Shown: positions 25,058 to 32,811 of the stretch, piece by piece
Layout: each line of letters begins with the position of its first letter
Position numbering within the stretch: the first letter of the stretch is position 1
Assembly: GCA_002686085.1 (NCBI GenBank)
Contig: NZAC01000041.1
Span: 1-35,138 of the forward strand
Origin: Roseibacillus sp.
GTDB taxonomy: Bacteria; Verrucomicrobiota; Verrucomicrobiia; Verrucomicrobiales; Akkermansiaceae
Direction of reading: 5' to 3'
DNA: 35,138 bases
Notes under the pieces: generated by a model
What the model saw: the letters and a program-made list of their open reading frames with translations, nothing else
Databases searched by the model: none
Told to the model about the DNA's origin: nothing
Program-made: the position numbers and the translations under genes

Positions 25058-26884
25058 CTACGACCTCCCGAATTTACGCTCCAGTTCCGAGAGGGCAAAC
25101 TCGACTAGAATCGGCCGCCCTCCAGGAGTGATGTAGGGTTGGTCGCATTCGAAAAGCTGTTTCAGCAGAGCTTTCCCCTCATTTTCGCTACAACGGCCTC
25201 TTTTTGCCCCCGCCCTTGCCAGTTTCGCAGCAAACTTCTCGGCAGCTAGCTCACGACTGCTTTTCCCCTCAGCGCTGTGAACAAGTTCATCAACCATATC
25301 GAGGAGCAGGTCTCTGGGCTCCACCTCACTTAGGGCCGAGGGAATACCGCGAAGCTGCACCGTCCCAGCGCCAAAGGGTTCCAGCTCCATCCCTGCCAAC
25401 CTGAAGTTATCCACATTTCTAAGAACCACATCAAGATCCCGGGATTCCAGATCAATGAGCAACGGCACCAGCAATCCCTGAGATTCAGCTTCTCCCTTCT
25501 TCATCACCCCCAAAATGGTTTCAAATAAGATCCTCTCACGGGCAGCTTCACCCTCGAGAAGCGCCAATCCGTCGCTTACTTCGAGGATAAAATAGGAACC
25601 ATGAAGAACTCCCATAACGTGAAACGAAAGGTCTTCGGATCCACCACTAGCTGCTACGAGTTCCGGTTGCACCTCCGTCGTCCAAGTTCTGGGACCTGAT
25701 GACCCCGAGTCGCTCTCCTTGACGCGGATTGCGCCTCTGTCCGGATGGAGCTGCTCATCATTTTCACCTGCAACGGATTCAGTGTTCACTCTCCGTGGAT
25801 AGGCGAACTCTGAGATCTCTCCTTCAACAACACTTCCCTTCACGACGGAGCTAACTGCTCCTGAAAGAGGCGCAGCGCCTGGCCCGCAGCTCGCTTTTCT
25901 TTTAACGGTATCTCCGATAGCCTCCAGCAAAAGAGCCCGTAGGTCCCCTGGCCGGTGAAACCTCACCTCCCGCTTCGAGGGATGAACATTTACATCGACA
26001 AGCAAAGGATCCATCTCCAGCCAAAGCCAGGCTGCTGGATGACGATCCCCCGGAAGTGTTCCTCGGCAGGCTTCTGCCAGTGCCCGCCAGACCACCTGGT
26101 CCTCAACCGGTCGCCCATTCAGAAACAAATACTGACCCCTCCTGCTTTTTCGAGCAGCGTCCGGGGAGCCGAGGTATCCACTGACTGCCATACCAGGATA
26201 TTCAAGGCGGCAGACTTCCCGGAGGTTAGCGAGATCCTGTCGGCTGCCAAGGTCTGCGATACGAACTCTTCTGTCGTCAGTCGCAGGGATGTCAAAGGAG
26301 ATTTTCCCGTCCTTTCGATATATGAACCGAGTCTCCGGACTTGAGAGCGCATGAAGCCTGACCTGGTAATCAACATGGGCTGCCTCAGTGGACTCACTTC
26401 GTAAAAATTTCCGGCGAGCCGGGATGTTATAAAACAGATCTCGGACTTCGACTGTCGTCCCTGGGGGGCACCCTGCTTCACAAACGTCCTTGAGCTGTCC
26501 TCCCTCCACCATGATCGCTGTTCCAGAAACAGAATCCTGAGTCCGTGTCATCAAACGAAACCGGGATACACTGGCAATCGAGGGGAGTGCCTCTCCTCGA
26601 AATCCAAGCGTTGTTATCGCATTAAGCCCTTCTTTCTCTCGGAGCTTGCTGGTTGCATGTCGCTCCAAACTCAAGACCGCGTCATCCCGCCCCATTCCAC
26701 ATCCGTCATCGGTCACTTTGATGAGAGCAATTCCCCCACGCTTGCTCTCGACCCGCAACTCATTCGATCCGGCATCGAGACTATTTTCCACCAGCTCCTT
26801 CACCACACTAGCCGGACGCTCCACAACCTCCCCCGCGGCCACTTGGCTGGCAAGGGCATCGGGCATGACTCGGACATCTGGCAT
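25058..26884 (-). CDS. mutL: DNA mismatch repair protein MutL
   Basis: A 608-residue MutL. The GHKL ATPase domain is intact: IAAGEVVERP-type start (VAAGEVVERPASVVKELVENSLDAGS), DDGCGM, TLGFRGEALPSIASVSR and GTTVEVRDLFYNIPARRKFL; the linked S5-like domain has VDVNVHPSKREVRF. A low-complexity linker (about 335-415) leads to the C-terminal dimerisation domain. Where endonuclease-type MutLs carry DQHAxxE, this protein has EGEAARERI (near 441), and the CPHGRP-like motif reads TPGGRP, so nicking activity is doubtful. The start MPDVRVMPDAL at 26884 is preferred over an upstream in-frame start at 26956. It is divergent from the Fe-S carrier gene. Confidence 0.94.
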   Translation of the reverse strand: MPDVRVMPDALASQVAAGEVVERPASVVKELVENSLDAGSNELRVESKRGGIALIKVTDDGCGMGRDDAVLSLERHATSKLREKEGLNAITTLGFRGEALPSIASVSRFRLMTRTQDSVSGTAIMVEGGQLKDVCEAGCPPGTTVEVRDLFYNIPARRKFLRSESTEAAHVDYQVRLHALSSPETRFIYRKDGKISFDIPATDDRRVRIADLGSRQDLANLREVCRLEYPGMAVSGYLGSPDAARKSRRGQYLFLNGRPVEDQVVWRALAEACRGTLPGDRHPAAWLWLEMDPLLVDVNVHPSKREVRFHRPGDLRALLLEAIGDTVKRKASCGPGAAPLSGAVSSVVKGSVVEGEISEFAYPRRVNTESVAGENDEQLHPDRGAIRVKESDSGSSGPRTWTTEVQPELVAASGGSEDLSFHVMGVLHGSYFILEVSDGLALLEGEAARERILFETILGVMKKGEAESQGLLVPLLIDLESRDLDVVLRNVDNFRLAGMELEPFGAGTVQLRGIPSALSEVEPRDLLLDMVDELVHSAEGKSSRELAAEKFAAKLARAGAKRGRCSENEGKALLKQLFECDQPYITPGGRPILVEFALSELERKFGRS

Positions 26885-27146
26885 GAAGTAAGCATAGAAG
26901 CTTTCAGCACGCGCTCCGATCCAAATTACGCGCTCCGTGAAAGCGGGAGATCCCACGGCCCATGTGCAAAATAAATCAGCCTCTCGTTTAAGATCAGCCG
27001 AAGGTTTTTAAAATTTACTCTTTGTATCCTGAGGTTTAAACCAATGCTGCACATCGGTTCTTGTCAAATATTCCTCCTATCCGTCACGACCACAAAGAAG
27101 CGCTGGCACATTTCTCAACCCGCCCCCATCTTTTTCTGCCTGTTTA

Positions 27147-27527
27147 ATGATTACGCTTACAGATATCGCCGTCCAGGAACTGAAGGCCCTTCTGATCGAC
27201 AAAAAGGCTTCGGGTGAGTCCGGCCTCAGGCTTGGTGTCCAACGAGGTGGATGTGCCGGTCTACAATATACCATGCAGGTATCCAGTAGGGCAGATGAAG
27301 ACGAGGTGATCGAACAAAGCGGGGTGCGGGTCTTCCTCGCTCGGGATAGCATCGAGCACCTCAGAGGGTGTCTGATCGACTATTCGAGTGACCTTTCCGA
27401 CGCTGGCTTCAAGATCGTAAACCCAAATGCTGCACGCTCATGTGGTTGCGGCACTTCTTTCGAAGCAAAAGAGGAAGGGGTTGAGCCCGACTACGATTCA
27501 AGTCTCGACGGAAGCAACTGCTCCTGA
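27147..27527 (+). CDS. A-type Fe-S cluster carrier (IscA/SufA/ErpA family)
   Basis: A 126-residue HesB/IscA-family protein that carries [2Fe-2S] or [4Fe-4S] clusters to apo-enzymes. The three ligand cysteines are in canonical places: C36 in RGGCAGLQY, and C99 and C101 in SCGCG. The start ITLTDIAVQELKALL is also typical. A 20-residue acidic tail after the CGCG motif is longer than in most relatives. Which subtype it is cannot be told from the sequence, and no isc or suf gene lies nearby. A likely client in this window is glutamate synthase, whose Fe-S clusters are visible in gltB and gltD. Confidence 0.92.
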   Translation: MITLTDIAVQELKALLIDKKASGESGLRLGVQRGGCAGLQYTMQVSSRADEDEVIEQSGVRVFLARDSIEHLRGCLIDYSSDLSDAGFKIVNPNAARSCGCGTSFEAKEEGVEPDYDSSLDGSNCS

Positions 27528-27688
27528 ATGCCGCACACGATGACTTTCTGCCTTCCGCTTCAAAGATCCTTCGCGGAGCTGATGGGGGCAGGTTTCTCCG
27601 TAGCCTCCCCTCAGTGGCAGCCAGACATCCTGCCTCGGCCCACCATTCATTTACCACACCGACTCGTAGCTCGAACTCGTCACCGCTG

Positions 27689-28447
27689 ATGCCAAGGTCT
27701 CAGGAGTTGAGGACATTTATCAAACGCCGTCCACCCTGGTTCTGGTGGATGCTCGCTCAGCTCCTTGCAGGTGCGTTTGCAGTCGCTAGCTGGAGCTTCT
27801 GTCTCTTTCTATTCAGTGTCCCCGAGCGTCCATGGAATTATGAAACCCTCCGTAAGCTTGGCAGAATCTCCCCGGTCCAATCCTATGATCCAATCGAGGC
27901 CCCGGAGGGCGCGAGTGCGGATCCTCAGTTACTCCTTTCGAAATTTTACTCTCTCTCCAGTGCTCAGTTGGCCGCTCACAACCTTCATTTCAAGCGGAAC
28001 TACATCACAAACTTTACCAAGCCAGAGGTTGTTCACTACGTTGAAGGGACCTACCAGCTCACAGGCACTCGCCAACTCACGGAGGCAGACTTATTTTACC
28101 CAGGAATGGCCTGCCGCTTCGAGGCCATCGTTCTGGCCGACGAACTGGCGGAACCAAGTCCCTATCCAGTGATCCTGGAGCTTCTCCTGCCCTTGGATAC
28201 ACCCGTAACTAATTCATTCTACCCCGTCGGACACCAGCTCACTTTGAAATACCTCGAGCACAGGGCTCTCATCCTGCACGCCTCAAGAACTGGCACTGCC
28301 AAGGAGCCTGAATTGTGCCTGACCGTAGTGCCCCTAGCCTTTGAGAATTATCAGGATCCGGATGGGAATCCTCTCCCACTCACACCACCTGATCCGCTCA
28401 GGGTCTCCGCACAATTCCCGGTTCTGACCGAAAACCAACCTCGATAA
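27689..28447 (+). CDS. Hypothetical membrane-anchored protein
   Basis: A 252-residue protein I do not recognise. A basic N terminus (MPRSQELRTFIKRRPP) leads into one transmembrane helix (FWWMLAQLLAGAFAVASWSFCLFLF, residues about 18-42), followed by an extracytoplasmic domain of about 200 residues. The start at 27689 is preferred over an in-frame start at 27614, because the added 25 residues look like non-coding composition and would bury the anchor. The body includes RISPVQSYDP, a KRNYITNFTKPEVVHYVEGTY stretch and a beta-rich end. It may be co-transcribed with the Fe-S carrier upstream (161 nt gap), but no functional link is evident. It is convergent with the next gene (49 nt). Confidence 0.68.
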   Translation: MPRSQELRTFIKRRPPWFWWMLAQLLAGAFAVASWSFCLFLFSVPERPWNYETLRKLGRISPVQSYDPIEAPEGASADPQLLLSKFYSLSSAQLAAHNLHFKRNYITNFTKPEVVHYVEGTYQLTGTRQLTEADLFYPGMACRFEAIVLADELAEPSPYPVILELLLPLDTPVTNSFYPVGHQLTLKYLEHRALILHASRTGTAKEPELCLTVVPLAFENYQDPDGNPLPLTPPDPLRVSAQFPVLTENQPR

Positions 28448-28496
28448 ACCTTCTCGCGAAATCTCTGGAATTTACTCTGGCAAACAACTTAATCCT

Positions 28497-29396
28497 TCAC
28501 CTCCCTCTGAGACGGATTACCTCGGATGGCCCCACCACGAAGTTTTCGGTTCCTGCAGGATTGACCTTTCCGCCCTCCTGCACCTGATACTCAAAAACCT
28601 TCAGCGGCTTCACTCCAGCCACCTGCGACATAAGGTAAACACGAACGGCTAGCGGCTCTTTCCCCTCTCCACCTGGCAGTGTACGCGCGGTAAATTGCAC
28701 CTCATTTAGTCCATCTCTCGCACCCCCGATAACTACCTCCGAAGCCTTGGTATTCTGATACAGATGCCGGCTGACGCCATTCACCATCACTTTCACCTCC
28801 CGCCCCGGACAATACACATATGTCTTGGCGATATATTTCACGGCCCCGCGAAGCACTACGGTTGGCTGCTCGATATTCCCCTTAGGCAAAAACTCTGGCC
28901 CCTCGAGATGGTCGAGCTTTCCTGCCTCAAGCTGTTTCCGTGCTTCTGGAATACTTGCGAGGTTCATGTAATCTGCCGAGTCGTACTTCCAACGATTACC
29001 TTCTTTCGCAAACGAAAGAACCAAAAGATTGTTGGGCGGAGTTCCCCCTACTTTAAAATCTACAGGCCCGAGGTAAATCATGTTGGCCGTGATTCCTTTT
29101 ACTTTTACTGCCAGCAGTTTCAGCGGCCGGTTATCAGGTGGGCTCGCAGGAAGGCTCGAGAGGGCAAAAGATATGGGCCGGCGCTCTGAATGAATCCTGT
29201 TGAGGATGGAGATCCGGCGATGAGAGGCTGTATGGATCTGCCATTTCTCAATATCTCTTCTGATCACCGAGTCTCTCCAATGCTGGTATACTGCATCAAG
29301 ATGCCGAACAAGGGCGGCATCGGCCTTCTGCGGAGCCGCCTGCAGCATCCCGGCAATTCCGCTAACACCCAAACAGGCTAAAACCGTGCGAATCAT
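28497..29396 (-). CDS. Hypothetical secreted protein
   Basis: A 299-residue exported protein of unknown function. The signal peptide is MIRTVLACLGVSGIAGMLQA (cleavage near residue 21). An alpha-helical segment with HLDAVYQHWRDSVIRRDIEKW follows, then beta-rich regions containing LLAVKVKGITANMIYLG and an apparent Ig-like C-terminal half (VVLRGAVKYIAKTYVYCPGREVKVMVNG). Only one cysteine remains in the mature part. The ATG at 29396 is clear. It is divergent from the hydrolase gene with only 30 nt between the starts, so the two promoters must overlap or lie within coding sequence. Confidence 0.72.
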   Translation of the reverse strand: MIRTVLACLGVSGIAGMLQAAPQKADAALVRHLDAVYQHWRDSVIRRDIEKWQIHTASHRRISILNRIHSERRPISFALSSLPASPPDNRPLKLLAVKVKGITANMIYLGPVDFKVGGTPPNNLLVLSFAKEGNRWKYDSADYMNLASIPEARKQLEAGKLDHLEGPEFLPKGNIEQPTVVLRGAVKYIAKTYVYCPGREVKVMVNGVSRHLYQNTKASEVVIGGARDGLNEVQFTARTLPGGEGKEPLAVRVYLMSQVAGVKPLKVFEYQVQEGGKVNPAGTENFVVGPSEVIRLRGR

Positions 29397-29426
29397 GACC
29401 TAAACTATGGACATCCTTGATCATGA

Positions 29427-30320
29427 ATGAAAAATAAATCCACCCCTTCTTCCCTTTTTCACGTGATCGACCAACTTGTCAAAGCCCCCGCAATCGGTGA
29501 GGCGCGCGAACAAGAGCTTCTGAAGAAGGCTCATTCTTTCATTTACTTTCACTCGCCGGGAAAGGACCTGGCTGCGCACTTCTTTTTCCCACCCGGACAC
29601 GAGCCACAGTCTGCAAGCGCGCCAGTCATCCTCTTCCTCCACGGAGGGATGTGGGATCTCTCCATGGCAACCCAGTTTGTTCCCCATGCACTTCACTTCG
29701 CGGCGCGGGGCGCCGTCTGCATGTGCGTCGAGTATCGGGTTGCGGGAGAGAACAACAGTAATAGCCCTGTCGACGCTCTCGAGGATACCGCCATGGCAAT
29801 GGTTTTTCTTCGAAAGAACGCAGCTATCCTCGGCATCAATCCAGAAAAGATTGTCCTAGGGGGGTCGGGCTCAGGGGCTCACCTCGCCCTTTGTTGTGCA
29901 ACCCTTCCGGAAATTGGAAAAGAGCCCGGAAAGCATTTCCGACCCTGTGCTCTTTTTCTGTTTAGTCCGATTGTTAATACTACCCGTAAGGGGGTAGGCG
30001 GAGAGAGCTTCATTTCTGAGGAGGAAGCAAAACACTTCAGCCCCTCTGAATACGTGCCACAGGCAGGCCTTCCCCCTTGCATGCTTTACCATGGCAAGAA
30101 TGACCGGCTCATTCCTGTCGAAGTAGTGGCTAAATTTGCCAAGCGATACGGCAAGAAAAAGAACCGTTGCGAGCTAATCGAATTCGAAGGTGCCGGCCAC
30201 ACCTTTTATAATTACAACTCTCATCAGCAGAATTACGAGGTCACCCTGCACTCAGCAGACGCCTTTCTGGTCAGCCTTGATATCCTCGAGCCCGATCCTC
30301 TCGCTAACGAACTTCAGTGA
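29427..30320 (+). CDS. Alpha/beta hydrolase, esterase/lipase-like (nucleophile position altered)
   Basis: A 297-residue alpha/beta-hydrolase of the hormone-sensitive-lipase / acetyl-esterase type. It has the oxyanion-hole motif HGG at 72-74 (LFLHGGMW), VEYRVAG at about 101-107, the acid candidate Asp in YHGKNDRLIP and the histidine in EGAGHTFYN. At the nucleophile elbow, where GxSxG is expected, the sequence is G146-S-G-S-G150 in GGSGSGAHLAL: serines flank a central glycine. Either a neighbouring serine serves, or the enzyme is inactive. No signal peptide is visible, so it is probably cytoplasmic. ATG at 29427; another ATG overlaps 4 nt upstream in a different frame. Confidence 0.82.
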   Translation: MKNKSTPSSLFHVIDQLVKAPAIGEAREQELLKKAHSFIYFHSPGKDLAAHFFFPPGHEPQSASAPVILFLHGGMWDLSMATQFVPHALHFAARGAVCMCVEYRVAGENNSNSPVDALEDTAMAMVFLRKNAAILGINPEKIVLGGSGSGAHLALCCATLPEIGKEPGKHFRPCALFLFSPIVNTTRKGVGGESFISEEEAKHFSPSEYVPQAGLPPCMLYHGKNDRLIPVEVVAKFAKRYGKKKNRCELIEFEGAGHTFYNYNSHQQNYEVTLHSADAFLVSLDILEPDPLANELQ

Positions 30321-30435
30321 GCCCCCCTCCCGGGCGGCCCAATACACGAATGGCCCATCCATTCTTGACCGAAACCCGGCGCCTTTGAATTCCACCGGCT
30401 ACCCGAGACCCCAGCCACGCCAGTGCAGATTATTC

Positions 30436-30459
30436 GCAGCCTGTAACTCTAAAGGCTGC
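30436..30459. repeat. Inverted repeat in the hydrolase-DUF4399 spacer
   Basis: GCAGCCT at 30436-30442 and AGGCTGC at 30453-30459 are perfectly complementary, with a 10-nt loop. There is no U-tract on either side, so it is not a standard terminator. The rest of the 244-nt spacer shows nothing recognisable. Confidence 0.35.
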
Positions 30460-30564
30460 CTCCGACCTACACCACCAGCTCAAAACGGCTGTGAGGCAAT
30501 GACGAGGGACAGGACTTGCACAACGGCAGGACCGTCTGTAGTTTTCCGTCAACCGCAACCTGTT

Positions 30565-31023
30565 ATGTTCAAGAAATCACTTCTCACCGCCGTTGCCATT
30601 ATTGGGTCTCTCCTCACTGCCACCGGTCAGGATGACGCTGCGAAGCCGCCTAACCCCCTTGAGACGCCCTCTCCTAAGGGAGCCCGCGTATACATTCAGG
30701 GAATCAAGGACGGGAGAACCTTCAAGGGACCCGTCACAATTCGTTTCGGACTCAAAGGAATGGGAGTGTGCCCTGCAGGGACCTACCTTCCTGATACAGG
30801 ACACCATCATCTTCTGATCAACATGGATGCCTCTGAACTCGACAAGAAGTTGCCGATTCCTTCCATCGATGGAAAATGCCTTCACTACGGCAAAGGACAA
30901 ACCCAAGTCACCCTCGACCTGCCAAAAGGCAAGCATACTCTCCAGCTTGCCTTCGCAAATTTTGCACACATCCTTCACAAGCCTGCGGTGATTTCGAAGA
31001 AGGTCACCATCACGGTAGAGTAG
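30565..31023 (+). CDS. DUF4399-family secreted protein
   Basis: A 152-residue exported protein of the DUF4399 family. The signal peptide is MFKKSLLTAVAIIGSLLTATG (cleavage near residue 21), followed by a Pro-rich stretch. Family-like segments come next: ARVYIQGIKDGRTFKGPVTIRFGLKGMGVCPAG, the histidine-rich TGHHHLLINMD, HYGKGQTQVTLDLPKGKHTLQL, and a C-terminal strand KKVTITVE. The paired histidines suggest metal binding, which is inference. An in-frame reading back to 30190 would overlap the hydrolase gene and add about 125 non-protein-like residues, so the ATG at 30565 is chosen. It is convergent with gltD (190 nt). Confidence 0.82.
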   Translation: MFKKSLLTAVAIIGSLLTATGQDDAAKPPNPLETPSPKGARVYIQGIKDGRTFKGPVTIRFGLKGMGVCPAGTYLPDTGHHHLLINMDASELDKKLPIPSIDGKCLHYGKGQTQVTLDLPKGKHTLQLAFANFAHILHKPAVISKKVTITVE

Positions 31024-31048
31024 AACTTTACAGTGGCAGGATAATCCA

Positions 31049-31070
31049 TTGAGGGATCAAATGCCCTCAA
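31049..31070. terminator. Possible weak bidirectional hairpin between convergent genes
   Basis: TTGAGGG at 31049-31055 pairs perfectly with CCCTCAA at 31064-31070 (8-nt loop), 25 nt after the DUF4399 stop and between convergent genes. No U-tract follows on either strand, so intrinsic termination would be weak. Confidence 0.35.
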
Positions 31071-31213
31071 GCGAACCTTAGTGCCGTAGAAAGAGTCTTC
31101 ACCAGTTCTAGCCTCTGCCAGGGGCTATCGGTGTCCCCACAGCCAAATGGTGTGGACCCTGACCAGGTGCTTGCTCAGGGCTCTCTTCCTGTGAGCGCAA
31201 TTGCAGGATTCGG

Positions 31214-32713
31214 CTACGGGAGCTGAGTGCTACCCATGAGATAGCGATCGCATTCTCGCGCAGCTCCCCGCCCCTCGTTAATTGCCCATACGACGAGGCT
31301 TTGGCCGCGCCGCATATCTCCCGCAGCAAAAACCCCTTCCACGTTGGTCGTGTATTTTTCGTGCTCAGCCTTGACGTTACTGCGCGCATCCGTTTCGAGA
31401 CCAAACTGGTCTATGACCTCTTGCTCCGGGCCAACAAACCCCATCGCGAGGAGCACTAGCTGACTAGGCAGAACCCGTAGCGTTCCCTCCGTCTCGATTG
31501 GCGAAAATCGCCCGGCATCATCTTTCTGCCAGGTGATGTCCACTACCTCGATACCCGACACGTTACCATCGTCGTCCTTGATGAACCGCTTCGTCATGAC
31601 GAGATACTTACGAGGTTCTTCACCCTGCAGGGCCTGTGCCTCCACCTGACCATAGTCGAGGGTGTAAACCTTGGGCCACTCGGGCCAGGGGTTGTCTGAA
31701 GCACGCTCCATGGGCGGCATGGGCATAATTTCGAGCTGGATGACACTTTTACACTTCTGGCGAAGACTAGTGCCAACACAATCTGTGCCTGTATCGCCCC
31801 CTCCAATGACAATCACATCTTTCCCTGTCGCATTGAGTTCTTCTGGATTCGTTCCATCGAAATCGTGATCAAGCTGATGACTGGTGTTGGCAGTAAGGAA
31901 GTCCATGGCCATATGAACCCCCTTCGCCTCCCGATTGTCGATCGGCAGATCTCTCCCCTTGGTTGCTCCACAGCAGAGAACTGTGGCGTCGAAATCCTTG
32001 GCTAGTCGTTCCTTCGACCAATCTGGGTCCTTCCCGATATCAACGCCCGTCACAAATTCTACTCCTTCCTCACGCATGAGATTGACCCGGCGATCAACGA
32101 CTTCCTTCTTATCAAGTTTCATATTGGGGATCCCATACATGAGCAATCCTCCAATTCGATCAGCCCTCTCGAATACTGTGACCTGATGGCCCGCAAGGTT
32201 GAGCTGGTCCGCACAGGCAAGACCCGCGGGACCAGAGCCAACCACGGCAACCTTCCTGCCTGTCCGCTGGGCGGGGACCTGAGGCGTAAACCATCCCTCT
32301 TCCCAACCACGGTCAACGATAGAGCACTCTACATCCTTGATCGTTACGGGAGGCTCTATGTAGCCGAGCACACAGGAGCCTTCGCAGGGAGCCGGGCAAA
32401 CACGCCCGGTAAATTCTGGGAAATTATTCGTTTTGCGCAACCGCTCAAGCGCTTCCTGCCAGCGATTACGATACACGAGATCATTAAACTCCGGGATGAG
32501 GTTGTTGACCGGGCAACCGCTGGCCATACCAGAGATGAGAAGACCCGTATGGCAATATGGAGTCCCACAATCCATACAGCGCGAACCTTGCTTCATCACT
32601 TTCTCGTCTGAGCGATGGGCATGAATTTCGTTCCAGTCCTTGATCCTCTCAAGCGGCGGACGATTGGGAATAGTTTCCCGTTCGGTGTCTAAGAATCCTG
32701 TTGCTTTTCCCAT
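31214..32713 (-). CDS. gltD: Glutamate synthase (NADPH) small subunit
   Basis: A 499-residue GltD. The N-terminal ferredoxin-like region binds two Fe-S clusters ([12 protein letters not shown], then GCPVNN and [10 protein letters not shown]). The FAD fold has [17 protein letters not shown] and the NAD(P)H fold has [15 protein letters not shown]; the C terminus carries [19 protein letters not shown]. It feeds electrons from NAD(P)H to the large subunit, which makes two glutamates from glutamine and 2-oxoglutarate. The ATG at 32713 ([13 protein letters not shown]) matches family starts; an upstream in-frame start at 32779 adds 22 unrelated residues. It lies 98 nt downstream of gltB on the same strand. 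Confidence 0.95.
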   Translation of the reverse strand: MGKATGFLDTERETIPNRPPLERIKDWNEIHAHRSDEKVMKQGSRCMDCGTPYCHTGLLISGMASGCPVNNLIPEFNDLVYRNRWQEALERLRKTNNFPEFTGRVCPAPCEGSCVLGYIEPPVTIKDVECSIVDRGWEEGWFTPQVPAQRTGRKVAVVGSGPAGLACADQLNLAGHQVTVFERADRIGGLLMYGIPNMKLDKKEVVDRRVNLMREEGVEFVTGVDIGKDPDWSKERLAKDFDATVLCCGATKGRDLPIDNREAKGVHMAMDFLTANTSHQLDHDFDGTNPEELNATGKDVIVIGGGDTGTDCVGTSLRQKCKSVIQLEIMPMPPMERASDNPWPEWPKVYTLDYGQVEAQALQGEEPRKYLVMTKRFIKDDDGNVSGIEVVDITWQKDDAGRFSPIETEGTLRVLPSQLVLLAMGFVGPEQEVIDQFGLETDARSNVKAEHEKYTTNVEGVFAAGDMRRGQSLVVWAINEGRGAARECDRYLMGSTQLP

Positions 32714-32811
32714 TACGTTACACTGTGTCTGCTTGATGGGAAAGTTAGCCTTCCCGTGCTGGAAAATGACGCCAGTCACAGCGCCACGTTCACCTTATCC
32801 TGATATCTGGT

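Noticed and set aside
30190-30564. N-terminal extension of the DUF4399 gene back to 30190
   Set aside because: It would overlap the hydrolase gene and place the signal peptide internally.
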